Below the pieces are notes generated by a model. The model made no database searches. It saw only the letters and a program-made list of their open reading frames with translations, and was not told the DNA's origin. DNA of 33,358 nt from Algoriphagus antarcticus. GTDB lineage: Bacteria; Bacteroidota; Bacteroidia; Cytophagales; Cyclobacteriaceae. The position numbers were made by a program, and so were the translations under genes. Shown piece by piece: positions 26,023 to 33,358 of this stretch. The stretch is from positions 1 to 33,358 of the forward strand of contig NZ_MSSW01000089.1 in the NCBI RefSeq assembly GCF_002150685.1. Reading direction: 5' to 3'. Position 1 is the stretch's first letter, and the number at the start of each line of letters is the position of its first letter.

Positions 26023-26154
26023 TTGCACGTAAATGGTTGGAATCAACATTTGAGGATCAGTTTAGGCTACTCACCCTTTCCAAATTGGGCTAGGGGGATT
26101 TTTACAAGTGAAAACCAAATGTATTATTGATACGTGCAAGATCACGGATACTCA
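26023..26154 (+). repeat. Related palindromic element F2-2
   Basis: TTGCACGTA (26023-26031) and TACGTGCAA (26131-26139) are perfect 9-bp inverted ends. The interior shares GGGCTAGGGGGATTTT with F2-1 in opposite orientation. The outer right flank, CGGATACTCATTTTAT, is also shared with F2-1. Element D follows directly. Confidence 0.75.
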
Positions 26155-26166
26155 TTTTATTTAACG

Positions 26167-26322
26167 TGATTATACGGAATCTTGCCAGTAGAAAATTTAT
26201 AGGATTAAAAATTCAAAAACACCTTGAATTCTGGTTTACTCCGGTCTTCGGCCATCGGTCTTCCAACCCATTGACCAAAGAGAATACGCTTACTGGCAGA
26301 AAAGTGTACTTACAGATTATTT
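26167..26322 (+). repeat. Palindromic element D (117-bp core)
   Basis: The core at 26182-26298 is bounded by TTGCCAGTA and TACTGGCA and is the same length as A. Eleven of 117 positions differ from A. The inner arm is CTTCGGCC against GACCAAAG, so the inner hairpin is weaker than in A. The left outer end is inverted with respect to the right end of F2-2. Confidence 0.85.
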
Positions 26323-26499
26323 AATTTGCCAAGGTTACAGGCAAGACATCCATCAAAACCATGTGATAAAAGATGGGTTGACAAAGACACTTTAAGGTAG
26401 TATATCAAAAAATCAAAAAAGCAGACTGAGCCACAGAGTTGGAAGTATAAACTGGCTAAGATTGTATATTAATTAATCCAAACAATAAATAACACAACA

Positions 26500-26904
26500 A
26501 TGAACAAACTGAAATTTATCTTAGGCATTACACTCTTATTTATCCTATCCGTGAATGTCCATGGGCAAACACTTAAAACTCCCAAAATGAATCTTCCAGA
26601 GATGGATCTTTCCACTCAGCTATCGGGGATATTAAATGACACAAGTGGACTTGACTTGAATTCCGATCAGAAAGATAAGCTGACAATGAATAATTCAAGC
26701 TTTGTCGATCAACTGATGGACATCAACAAAAGCGGAAAATCAGATGATGATAAAAAGACAGCTTTTCTTGGTCTGAAAAACAACAGAACCAAGTTCTTGA
26801 CAGATCTAATGGGAAATGATATGTTAAAAAAATATTCAAGTCAAATCCTGAAATCTATCAATCCTTTAAAGAGTAAATTAGGACTCGCTGCATTGGCATT
26901 TTAA
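26500..26904 (+). CDS. Small secreted helical protein, function unknown
   Basis: This 134-residue protein has a clear Sec signal (1-23, ending VHGQ). The mature part is helical and polar, with repeated LxxLM and Lys/Asp patterns (LNSDQKDKLTMNNSSF, then SGKSDDDKKTAFLGL). I do not recognise a named domain. The layout suggests a small periplasmic helical bundle, and the DQKDKL-then-FLTDLMG arrangement is like those of short exported Bacteroidota proteins. A strong terminator follows 18 bases after the stop, so it is monocistronic and probably well expressed. Confidence 0.8.
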   Translation: MNKLKFILGITLLFILSVNVHGQTLKTPKMNLPEMDLSTQLSGILNDTSGLDLNSDQKDKLTMNNSSFVDQLMDINKSGKSDDDKKTAFLGLKNNRTKFLTDLMGNDMLKKYSSQILKSINPLKSKLGLAALAF

Positions 26905-26922
26905 CAAGAAGTATGAAAAAGT

Positions 26923-26954
26923 AAAAGCCATGGAATAAAATCCATGGCTTTTTT
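26923..26954 (+). terminator. Strong rho-independent terminator
   Basis: AAAAGCCATGGA (26923-26934) and TCCATGGCTTTT (26941-26952) form a perfect 12-bp stem with loop ATAAAA, running into six T bases. Four T bases on the opposite strand mean it could also stop transcripts from the converging Gfo/Idh/MocA gene. Confidence 0.9.
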
Positions 26955-27048
26955 CATTCAGTCCAAAAATAAACCAACCTCTTGAAATTAGCAGTGGAGA
27001 CTTTCATTTATAGCATCTCCTCTACTGCAAAGGCTTATATTTTTTCAA

Positions 27049-28389
27049 CTATATCTTCGGCAATTCCCAGCCATTGTGGTAATGAGCTTTCATTAATTGG
27101 TTTGCTTCCTTATCAGTAAATTGATTCTTTTCAGAGTTCCAATAAACCTTTTTACCCGTCTTATAGGCGATATTTCCCATCTGAGCATTGATAGCTGCGA
27201 TGCTTCCGGTTTGGATCGCGCAATTTAAGAGACTCGGATCATTTGCTTTAACAGCTTCTACAAAATTCGCTGCGTGTAGATCTAGAGCCGATCCTATGCC
27301 TTTAGTATGCGCTACTTCCTCCACCTTATTAACACGCTCGCCATCCTTGGTTTCAGTTTCAGGAATCACTTTCCATCCACCTCTATTGACCACCAAAGTG
27401 GCATTGTTTCCAATGAATGCGATCCCTTCAGTAGACCCATAATTCCCACCATCTATCCCAGTAGCATGTTCCCACAGCATATTGAAGCCATCGTATTCAT
27501 AGACCGTTTGTAGCGTATCTGGGGTTTCTGAGGCGTCATCAGGATAAGCAAATTTCCCTCCGGATGCCATCACAGATTTGGGTGCGGTGACTCCCATTGC
27601 AAATAGCGCAATATCAATCTCATGCACCCCCCAGTCCGTCATCAATCCACCTGCATAATCCCAAAACCATCGGAAATTAAAATGGAATCGATTCGGATTA
27701 AAAGGTCTTTCCGGTGCTGGTCCAAGCCACATTTTATAATCCACACCTGCTGGTGGAGCTTGGTTTGGTAGTACTGGAACTGGTTTCATCCAGCCTTGAT
27801 ATGCCCAGCATTTTACTAATCGGATCTGGCCAAGTTTACCAGATTTCACATAGTCGATAGCTTCTGCATACTGAGAGCCAGAGCGTTGCCACTGCCCTAC
27901 TTGCACTACTTTGCCGTACCGCTCCTGGGCTTTAACCATCAGCTGACATTCTTCAATGGTATTCGCTATAGGCTTTTCTACATAGACATTTTTCCCGGCA
28001 GAGACTGCATCACACATCATGAGACAATGCCAATGATCAGGAGTCCCGACAATCACAATGTCTATATCCGGATCTTCCAAAAGCTTTCTGTAATCCTTGT
28101 ATTGCTTTGGCCTTGTTCCGCGTAACTTAAAGACATCCTCAGTTCGCTGATCCAAGACACTCTGATCCACATCTGCCAAAGCCACACAGTTTACCTGAGG
28201 CATTTTTAGATGAGCACTCATATTTGACCAACCCATTCCCTTACAGCCAATTAAGCCATAATTAAGTTGATCTGATGGTTTGATTTTTCGGGTAAAAGTC
28301 CCGAAATCTGATGCTGTCAGGATATTAGGCATGCCTAATCCCGCACCTAGCAGCATGGTGTTTTGGATGAATTTTCTTCTTGATGACAT
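27049..28389 (-). CDS. Gfo/Idh/MocA family oxidoreductase, Tat-exported
   Basis: This NAD(P)-dependent sugar or cyclitol dehydrogenase homologue has 446 residues. The twin-arginine start SSRRKFIQN (2-10) and the following hydrophobic stretch indicate Tat export of a folded, cofactor-loaded enzyme. The Rossmann domain includes GLIGCKGMG (45-53), VGTPDHWH (114-121) and the EKP motif (138-140, Lys139). The C-terminal alpha/beta domain includes DWGVHEIDIALF. Neighbouring DUF1080 suggests a role in 3-keto sugar metabolism. Its start lies 27 bases beyond an intrinsic terminator that separates it from that gene. Confidence 0.93.
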   Translation of the reverse strand: MSSRRKFIQNTMLLGAGLGMPNILTASDFGTFTRKIKPSDQLNYGLIGCKGMGWSNMSAHLKMPQVNCVALADVDQSVLDQRTEDVFKLRGTRPKQYKDYRKLLEDPDIDIVIVGTPDHWHCLMMCDAVSAGKNVYVEKPIANTIEECQLMVKAQERYGKVVQVGQWQRSGSQYAEAIDYVKSGKLGQIRLVKCWAYQGWMKPVPVLPNQAPPAGVDYKMWLGPAPERPFNPNRFHFNFRWFWDYAGGLMTDWGVHEIDIALFAMGVTAPKSVMASGGKFAYPDDASETPDTLQTVYEYDGFNMLWEHATGIDGGNYGSTEGIAFIGNNATLVVNRGGWKVIPETETKDGERVNKVEEVAHTKGIGSALDLHAANFVEAVKANDPSLLNCAIQTGSIAAINAQMGNIAYKTGKKVYWNSEKNQFTDKEANQLMKAHYHNGWELPKI

Positions 28390-28415
28390 GGTATTTTGAG
28401 TTTTTGAGAGTTGAC

Positions 28416-28448
28416 AAAAAAAGAGCAGATAATCAAATTAACTGCTCT
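28416..28448 (-). terminator. Intrinsic terminator between DUF1080 and Gfo/Idh/MocA genes
   Basis: On the minus strand AGAGCAG (28448-28442) pairs with CTGCTCT (28428-28422), with an inner TAAT/ATTA extension and a 3-base loop, and is followed by seven T bases. It lies after the DUF1080 stop and just before the oxidoreductase start. It should limit, not abolish, readthrough. Confidence 0.8.
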
Positions 28449-28463
28449 AATAAAAAGACTTGA

Positions 28464-29231
28464 TTACAACTCCCGTACCCAGATATTTCTGAATCTTACG
28501 GGGTTGCCATGATCTTGAAGTTTGATAGCTAACTTCTCAGGATGTGCTTTGTAATTTGGAATACCGATGTATTCGGTTGGCCCTTTTAGAATCACATTGT
28601 TTTGTACCAGCACGCCATTCATCAACAAGGTAACAGTAGCTGGAGAAGTCACAATACCATCCTTATTAAAGCGTGGTGCTGTGAAAATGATATCGTAGTA
28701 GTTCCACTCACCGGCTGGTCGCAGCGCCATCGCCAAAGGTGGGTGCTGCTTGTAGATACTTCCAGCTTGACCATTCGTGTAAGTTTTGCTTTCGTAGCTA
28801 TCCAATACTTGCACTTCGTAGACGCCCATCAAGAAGAAACCTGAGTTTCCACGACCCTGACCTTCACCAACAATTTCGGTTGGTGCTGACCATTCAACAT
28901 GGTATTGTGCATCTCCAAAAGGCATTTTGGACTGGATATCACCTTTTCCTTTGGTCACTACCAATTCACCATTTTCGATAGTCCAACCCGCGGGGCTTGA
29001 CCCATCTTTTGCGCTCACAAAAGCATCCAGATTAGTACCATCAAAAAGCACAATTGCATCAGAGGGAGGAGCAGTATTATTTGCCCCAGGAGTTACTTTT
29101 GGTGGCACGGGAGTGTAAAATTCCGTAGCCTCGGGCTTCATCGGTGGTGGAGTTTTCTCTTGGGCGTTTGCCAAAGAACTTACAGTCAATGCACCTGCCG
29201 TCAAGACTAGTGCTAATATTGTCTTTTTCAT
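28464..29231 (-). CDS. Secreted DUF1080 (3-keto-disaccharide hydrolase-like) protein
   Basis: This 255-residue protein has a Sec signal (1-24, ending NAQ) and a Pro-rich linker (about 25-55), then a single DUF1080 concanavalin-like domain. Typical features are IVLFDGTNLDAF (60-71), NSGFFLMGVYEVQVLDSY near 129-146 and AGEWNYYDIIF near 173. Pfam names this domain 3-keto-disaccharide hydrolase. It would act outside the inner membrane on oxidised glycosides, with the downstream Gfo/Idh/MocA enzyme reducing or oxidising the sugar. The substrate is not evident. Confidence 0.9.
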   Translation of the reverse strand: MKKTILALVLTAGALTVSSLANAQEKTPPPMKPEATEFYTPVPPKVTPGANNTAPPSDAIVLFDGTNLDAFVSAKDGSSPAGWTIENGELVVTKGKGDIQSKMPFGDAQYHVEWSAPTEIVGEGQGRGNSGFFLMGVYEVQVLDSYESKTYTNGQAGSIYKQHPPLAMALRPAGEWNYYDIIFTAPRFNKDGIVTSPATVTLLMNGVLVQNNVILKGPTEYIGIPNYKAHPEKLAIKLQDHGNPVRFRNIWVREL

Positions 29232-29358
29232 ACAATAGATTTTTAGGATTTATTATTAGATCGATAAATTAAGCCAAAACACACCAAACCAAAAACCATT
29301 GGTGGATTTTAAATTGTCTTGCAAATTCTCTTTACTAATTTCCACAAAGAATATCCCT

Positions 29359-31908
29359 ATGAAAAAACAACTACTCAGCATTTTAGTCACATTCTTGATA
29401 TCTCTGCCGGGATTTGCGCAGTCCTCTTACTATTTTCCAGGGGAAAGCTTTGACCCTAGCATTCCATCCCCGGAGGAATTTCTGGGTTATCCCATTGGAG
29501 ACTGGCATACACGCTATGATCTCATCGTGAAATACTATGAAAAACTGGATGAAATCAGCGAACTGGCAGTACTGAAAACGATTGGTTATACACATGAGCA
29601 TAGACCTAAGATCATCTTGACGATAGCTTCTGCCGCCCATATGAGTAACTTGGAAGAAATCAGAAAAACTCAAGTTCAACTTGCGGATCCAAGTCAACCC
29701 AAACCTGATGTGACCAATATGCCCGCAATCATTCACCTGGGATATGGTGTTCATGGGAATGAGCCTTCATCCGCTGAGGCTGCGATGCTTACAGCTTACT
29801 GGCTTTTGGCTTCGCAAAGTGAGCTGGCCCAAAATCTTCGCAAAAACTCCGTAGTTCACTTCGATCCCACTGTTAATCCTGATGGACGTGATCGTCACAG
29901 TCTTTGGGCAAATAGCAATAAAGGCTTTCCTCCTGTCTCAGATCCTCTGGATCGTGAGCACAATGAGGCATGGCCAGGAGGAAGAACAAACCATTATTGG
30001 TTTGATCTGAATCGGGATTGGTTACCGTTGGCGCATCCAGAATCTCAGGTGAAAATCGCCTGGTATCATGACTGGTACCCGAATGTGACTACGGATTTTC
30101 ATGAAATGGGAACTGACGGGACTTACTTCTTTGAGCCAACCAAACCCTTTGGAAGCGAAAATCCTGTGGTTCCGAGAAAAAATTACGATGATCTGAATGT
30201 GCGTTTCGCAAAGTATTTCGCAGAATACCTTGATGAAATCGGAAGCTTGTATTGGACCAAAGAAGTGTTTGATAACAGCTATCCTGGCTATGGTTCTACG
30301 TATCCCGACATTCAGGGCGGCTTAGGGCTGGTATTCGAGCAGGCGAGTAGCCGTGGGCACTTGCAATCTAGCCAGCGCGGTGATGTCAGTTTCGCTTTTA
30401 CGATCAAAAATCACTTACTAAGCTCCATTGCCACGATGGAAGCAGGATTGGACAATAGAGAATACATGCATGATTACCTAAGAGAATTCTTCGAAACAGC
30501 AGTTGCGGAGGGAGCAAAAGATCCAGCCAAAAATTATGTGTTTGGTGACGAATTTGATGAAAGTAGAAACAACCTTTTTGTAAAATTCCTGCTTGATCAC
30601 AAAATCGACGTTTATGAAAATAATGCGGATATAAGCTCAGAAGGATACAGCTTCAAAAAAGGACAGTCGTGGATTGTCCCAACCGCTCAACCACAATACA
30701 GAATGGTTCGCACCATGTTTGAGGATGTAAAAGAATTTGCAGACTCAGTTTTTTACGATGCTTCAGCTTGGACTATGGCTCGTGCATACGGAATGCCTTT
30801 TGCTCCAAATTCATCTATTAAATCTGGAGACCAGCTTAAAGAAGCACCAGTATCTTCCTATGATTTCCCTGCAGGAAAAGCCTATGCATATTTAATCGAT
30901 TGGGCGGATTATTATGCGCCAAAAATGCTGTTTGACTTGCAAGAAGCTGGGGTACATGTGGAAATCATCAACCGCCCATTTACGGCTAAAACCCAAAATG
31001 GCGATACCAAATTTGCTGCCGGAACTTTGATGATCCCGACAGGTTTTCAAAAGCTGGAAGCAGAAAAGCTCAAAGAAGTTGTACAGGAATTAGCCAAAGA
31101 AAACTCCCAACAAATCTTTGCAACTACCACGGGAATGAATCTGGAAGGTATAGACCTTGGTTCTAACCTTGTGGGTGCAGCGACGAAACCAAAAGTAATC
31201 ATGGTCGTGGGCGAAGGCATATCCAGCTATGAAGCTGGGGAGATTTGGTATCTCATGGACAGTCAGCTGGGAATGCCCATTACCAAGGTGAATACAGAGG
31301 ATATGGGAAGGGTAAATCTCTACGATTTCACTACGCTAATCTTGCCGACGGGAAATTACAATTCTCTATCAGAGTCTGTCGTCACTCATCTGAAAGACTG
31401 GATTTCGCGCGGGGGCACAGTCATTTCCATGAAAAGTGCCAGCCTTTGGATGAATCAAAAAGGAATTATTAAGGAAACTTTGATAGACAATGAAGAGGAG
31501 GAAAAAGCTGCAGAGCCCAAAAATCTTCCTTTTGCTTTGCAGGGCGATTATGAAGGTGCAAAGTCGGTAGGAGGCAGTATCTATATGGCAAAGTTGGATC
31601 TTACACATCCGATCGCCTATGGGTATCAGCGTGAAGAACTTCCTGTGTATCGAAATAATAGCATTTTCATGAAGCCTAGTGAGAATAAATACCTTACCCC
31701 AATCCGCTATACAGAAAATCCACATTTGGGAGGATATATTTCTGATGCAAACCTGGACAAACTAAAGCAAAGTGCGAGCGTGATTATCTCACCAGTGGGT
31801 AGTGGTAGAGTGGTCAACTTCTTCGATAGCCCAAATTTCAGAGGAGCATGGTTTGGTACGAACAAGTTGTTTTTGAATGCTATTTTCTTCGGAGACTTGA
31901 TGGATTGA
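29359..31908 (+). CDS. Secreted M14-family zinc carboxypeptidase with C-terminal GATase-like region
   Basis: I chose ATG 29359 because it gives a perfect Sec signal (MKKQLLSILVTFL..., ending FAQ at 21); the frame open from 29299 adds 20 residues that would bury it. The protein has 849 residues. The M14 domain (about 45-370) has zinc ligands His132 and Glu135 (HGNEPSS) and probably His248 (DFHEMG), plus NPDGR (173-177) and FDLNRD. A C-terminal region (about 605-849) resembles class-I glutamine amidotransferase or ThuA-like folds (PKVIMVVGEG, then TLILPTG and WISRGGTVI). It is a large exopeptidase of the group often called M14 'zinc carboxypeptidase' in Bacteroidota. Confidence 0.92.
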   Translation: MKKQLLSILVTFLISLPGFAQSSYYFPGESFDPSIPSPEEFLGYPIGDWHTRYDLIVKYYEKLDEISELAVLKTIGYTHEHRPKIILTIASAAHMSNLEEIRKTQVQLADPSQPKPDVTNMPAIIHLGYGVHGNEPSSAEAAMLTAYWLLASQSELAQNLRKNSVVHFDPTVNPDGRDRHSLWANSNKGFPPVSDPLDREHNEAWPGGRTNHYWFDLNRDWLPLAHPESQVKIAWYHDWYPNVTTDFHEMGTDGTYFFEPTKPFGSENPVVPRKNYDDLNVRFAKYFAEYLDEIGSLYWTKEVFDNSYPGYGSTYPDIQGGLGLVFEQASSRGHLQSSQRGDVSFAFTIKNHLLSSIATMEAGLDNREYMHDYLREFFETAVAEGAKDPAKNYVFGDEFDESRNNLFVKFLLDHKIDVYENNADISSEGYSFKKGQSWIVPTAQPQYRMVRTMFEDVKEFADSVFYDASAWTMARAYGMPFAPNSSIKSGDQLKEAPVSSYDFPAGKAYAYLIDWADYYAPKMLFDLQEAGVHVEIINRPFTAKTQNGDTKFAAGTLMIPTGFQKLEAEKLKEVVQELAKENSQQIFATTTGMNLEGIDLGSNLVGAATKPKVIMVVGEGISSYEAGEIWYLMDSQLGMPITKVNTEDMGRVNLYDFTTLILPTGNYNSLSESVVTHLKDWISRGGTVISMKSASLWMNQKGIIKETLIDNEEEEKAAEPKNLPFALQGDYEGAKSVGGSIYMAKLDLTHPIAYGYQREELPVYRNNSIFMKPSENKYLTPIRYTENPHLGGYISDANLDKLKQSASVIISPVGSGRVVNFFDSPNFRGAWFGTNKLFLNAIFFGDLMD

Positions 31909-31978
31909 TTATCAGATTAATGGCCAATACCCTTTTACCAGAAATACCTCATCAGTGTGCATTTTCATCTTAAAAAGT

Positions 31979-32012
31979 CAAAATCCACCGGGATTAATCT
32001 CGGTGGATTTTG
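31979..32012. terminator. Bidirectional terminator between converging genes
   Basis: A 12-bp perfect stem (31979-31990 with 32001-32012, including ATCCACCG/CGGTGGAT) encloses a 10-base loop. Both strands have T-rich sequence after the stem, so it can serve the M14 gene and the lipocalin-like gene. Confidence 0.8.
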
Positions 32013-32018
32013 AATTAT

Positions 32019-32465
32019 TTAGCTTTGTTCTTTTGTGTAAGATAAAGTGATTTTGCCCTTGATCTCTCCCTCAGGAGTATCCAAACTTACGTCATGGCTA
32101 GTTATCAACTCATCGTCAGTGACTTTCAGCAACTTGTAAATCAACACATTCCCGTTTTCACCTGTAGTGATCAATTGACCATCCTCCACTATCCAAGTTC
32201 CATTTCCATTGTCATATTCCCCCACCAGCTTCTCATAGGTTCCTTCTTCTTTAAAAATCAATTTACTATTCAGGTGCTGCTCTAGGCCCCCATTAATTGT
32301 AACTACCAAATCAGGGCCTTCAGTTTTGATAAATAAAAAATCACTTCCCTTCCACGTCCCAATGAGCTTTCCTTCTGATCCGCTGGTACAAGAGAACATG
32401 CTCAATAAAAATAGAAAAAGTAAAACTGTGAGAGGAAATCGGAATTTGGGTTGTGTGTGCTTCAT
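32019..32465 (-). CDS. Lipocalin-like lipoprotein
   Basis: Starting at ATG 32465 gives a 148-residue lipoprotein: MKHTQPKFRF, a hydrophobic core and lipobox MFS-C, so Cys25 is the likely lipidated residue. The open frame upstream (to 32564) would add 33 residues before the signal and is rejected. The mature domain (about 30-145) is beta-rich, with LIGTWKGSDFLF at the start and repeated short strands, as in lipocalin-like or calycin domains of Bacteroidota. Its ligand is unknown. It converges on the M14 gene and shares a terminator. Confidence 0.85.
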   Translation of the reverse strand: MKHTQPKFRFPLTVLLFLFLLSMFSCTSGSEGKLIGTWKGSDFLFIKTEGPDLVVTINGGLEQHLNSKLIFKEEGTYEKLVGEYDNGNGTWIVEDGQLITTGENGNVLIYKLLKVTDDELITSHDVSLDTPEGEIKGKITLSYTKEQS

Positions 32466-32786
32466 AAAGGATAATATCGCTCTGGCTAAACTTAGAATAT
32501 TTCTGATCAGACTAATACAAATTCTCATTAATAGAACCTTCGAAAATGGAAATGACTGTTGCATTTTGCTTATTGAAAGCTCTTAAAACTTTTGATTATC
32601 GAGCTAAACAAAGGATAAGGAATAGATAAAACTAGACATATATTTCAAATCTTTTGAGATGAAGACTAACCCCCAGGCAGTGTCCTCTGCGAATTCCTCT
32701 GTGAACTTTATGGTTAAATTTGATTGAAAACTATAAAACACCCGAAGAATCTCCGGATGTTTTTTCAACTAATTAAAACTTAACTT
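32466..32786. other. Non-coding region between two minus-strand genes
   Basis: This 321-base gap holds the terminator of the TonB-like gene (32736-32765) and the promoter of the lipoprotein gene, which I cannot place. Bases 32690-32720 (CCTCTGCGAATTCCTCTGTG) resemble the CCTCTGCG/CCTTTGCGG part of the 143-bp repeats at 4662-4981, probably a decayed relative. Confidence 0.6.
32736..32765. terminator. Possible terminator of the TonB-like gene
   Basis: AACACCCG pairs with CGGATGTT with one C-A mismatch, with T-rich DNA on both sides. On the minus strand it lies 22 bases beyond the TonB-like stop. Confidence 0.5.
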
Positions 32787-33230
32787 TTAGAGCTTAAACC
32801 TCACAGGAAGTCTCATTCGTGTTTTGACAACTTCTCCGTCTTTTTTGCCAGGAGTCCATTTCGGAGATTCTTCCACAAGTCGTAGAACTTCCTCGTCGCA
32901 GCCTTTACCTATCCCTCTCAGGATTTCAACTGTACTTACTTCGCCATTCTCCAGAACTACAAAAGAAACGACCACTGTGCCTTCCACTTTAGCTTCCCTG
33001 GCAGCGGTTGGATATTTCATGTTTTTACCGAGGTAAGAATTCCAGCCGTCCATGCCACCTTTTGGCAGTGGCATTTCATCTACTTCCATATAGACAGAGT
33101 CAGTCTCTGTTTGCGCAAAAGCTGGTTGACTAGGAAGAACAGCGAAGAATAGTAATGCAATCAGAGTTATCGGAGCTGCTTTACGTAAGAAAATATTCCG
33201 TGATAGTTTCATTGATTTTGGTTTATGCAT
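32787..33230 (-). CDS. TonB C-terminal domain protein
   Basis: This 147-residue protein has one N-terminal hydrophobic segment (about 20-35), followed by PAFAQ, a possible signal-peptidase site, and a TonB C-terminal domain (about 70-147). The domain shows YPTAAREAKVEGTVVVSF, then GIGKGCDEEVLRL and RMRLPVRF. If cleaved it is a free periplasmic TonB-C protein; if not, a short energy transducer without the usual Pro-rich span. ATG 33212 (Met7) is an alternative start and would give a more usual signal length. Element E begins within a few bases upstream, so its promoter must lie in the repeat or beyond it. Confidence 0.85.
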   Translation of the reverse strand: MHKPKSMKLSRNIFLRKAAPITLIALLFFAVLPSQPAFAQTETDSVYMEVDEMPLPKGGMDGWNSYLGKNMKYPTAAREAKVEGTVVVSFVVLENGEVSTVEILRGIGKGCDEEVLRLVEESPKWTPGKKDGEVVKTRMRLPVRFKL

Positions 33231-33235
33231 TTAAG

Positions 33236-33358
33236 CTTTTCTGCCAGTAAGCGAATACTCTTTGGTCAATGGGCTGGAAGACCGATGACCGAAGACCGGA
33301 GTAAACCAGAATTTAAGGTGTCATTGAATTTTTGATCCTATAAATTTTTTACTGGCAA
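33236..33358 (-). repeat. Palindromic element E (117-bp core), cut by the window end
   Basis: In reverse orientation the core runs from 33358 to 33242: TTGCCAGTA at the window's last bases and TACTGGCA complementing TGCCAGTA at 33242-33249. It has exactly the same core length as A and D. Its outer flank on the far side is missing. It lies directly upstream of the TonB-like gene. Confidence 0.85.

Larger units (their letters stand above)
25905..26499. other. Gene-free region holding two adjoining palindromic elements
   Basis: This 595-base gap contains elements F2-2 and D back to back, covering 26023-26322, and then 177 bases that must contain the promoter of the next gene. The 65-codon frame over element D is a by-product of the repeat. 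Confidence 0.75.

Noticed and set aside
26127..26324. 65-codon plus-strand reading frame over element D
   Set aside because: It is formed by the palindromic element; substitutions among A, D and E do not look codon-constrained.
26991..27028. GCAGTGGAGA / TCTCCTCTACTGC hairpin as terminator of the oxidoreductase gene
   Set aside because: It needs a three-base bulge and has no T-run on the minus strand; the strong stem at 26923-26954 is the better candidate.

Overview
The window looks like a chromosomal segment of a heterotrophic Bacteroidota bacterium, most likely a Cytophagales (Cyclobacteriaceae/Algoriphagus-like) organism. This rests on the mix of families (tricorn-type S41 protease, S66 carboxypeptidase, DUF1080 and Gfo/Idh/MocA pair, split transketolase, WbsX/GH99-like protein), A-rich translation starts and many Sec signal peptides ending in a -Q/-AQ site. 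The genus is inference. I see no tRNA, rRNA, CRISPR, IS transposase or phage gene.

Layout. 229-3660 (+): mnmA, then a translationally coupled trio (secreted alpha/beta hydrolase, ECF-type sigma factor, four-helix membrane protein). 3924-4457 (+): a PRC-barrel protein with a terminator. 4662-4981: a diverged 143-bp direct duplication. 5034-6818 (+): S66 LD-carboxypeptidase and an SGNH hydrolase whose lipoprotein signal is cut by a stop codon exactly at the lipobox cysteine. 7032-11847 (+): a compact operon of FAH-family protein, M23 endopeptidase, Bcp peroxiredoxin and two-subunit transketolase, closed by a strong terminator. 12145-14417 (+): a GNAT acetyltransferase and a WbsX/GH99-like protein. 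14423-19810 (-): a 1795-residue protein with two alpha/beta-hydrolase modules, a module resembling an aminopeptidase N-domain, a CHAT caspase-like protease and a helical C-terminus. 19811-20863: about 1 kb of non-coding DNA with repeats. 20864-24118 (-): tricorn-like protease. 24427-26904 (+): CAP-domain protein, DUF937/YidB-like protein and a small secreted protein. 27049-29231 (-): DUF1080 protein and Gfo/Idh/MocA oxidoreductase with an intrinsic terminator between them. 29359-31908 (+): M14 carboxypeptidase-like exoprotein. 32019-33230 (-): a lipocalin-like lipoprotein and a small TonB-C protein.

Two things stand out. First, the giant CHAT protein joins two lipase-like hydrolase folds to a caspase-like protease in one chain, which suggests a self-contained regulated-proteolysis, cell-suicide or defence effector with no obvious partner gene. 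Second, the intergenic spaces carry a family of non-coding inverted-repeat elements. Three copies have a core of exactly 117 bp bounded by TTGCCAGTA and TACTGGCA, two are diverged, and a related pair has TTGCACGTA-type ends. Both groups share a longer consensus end. Both window ends fall at such elements, so the window may be one whole draft contig broken at these repeats.
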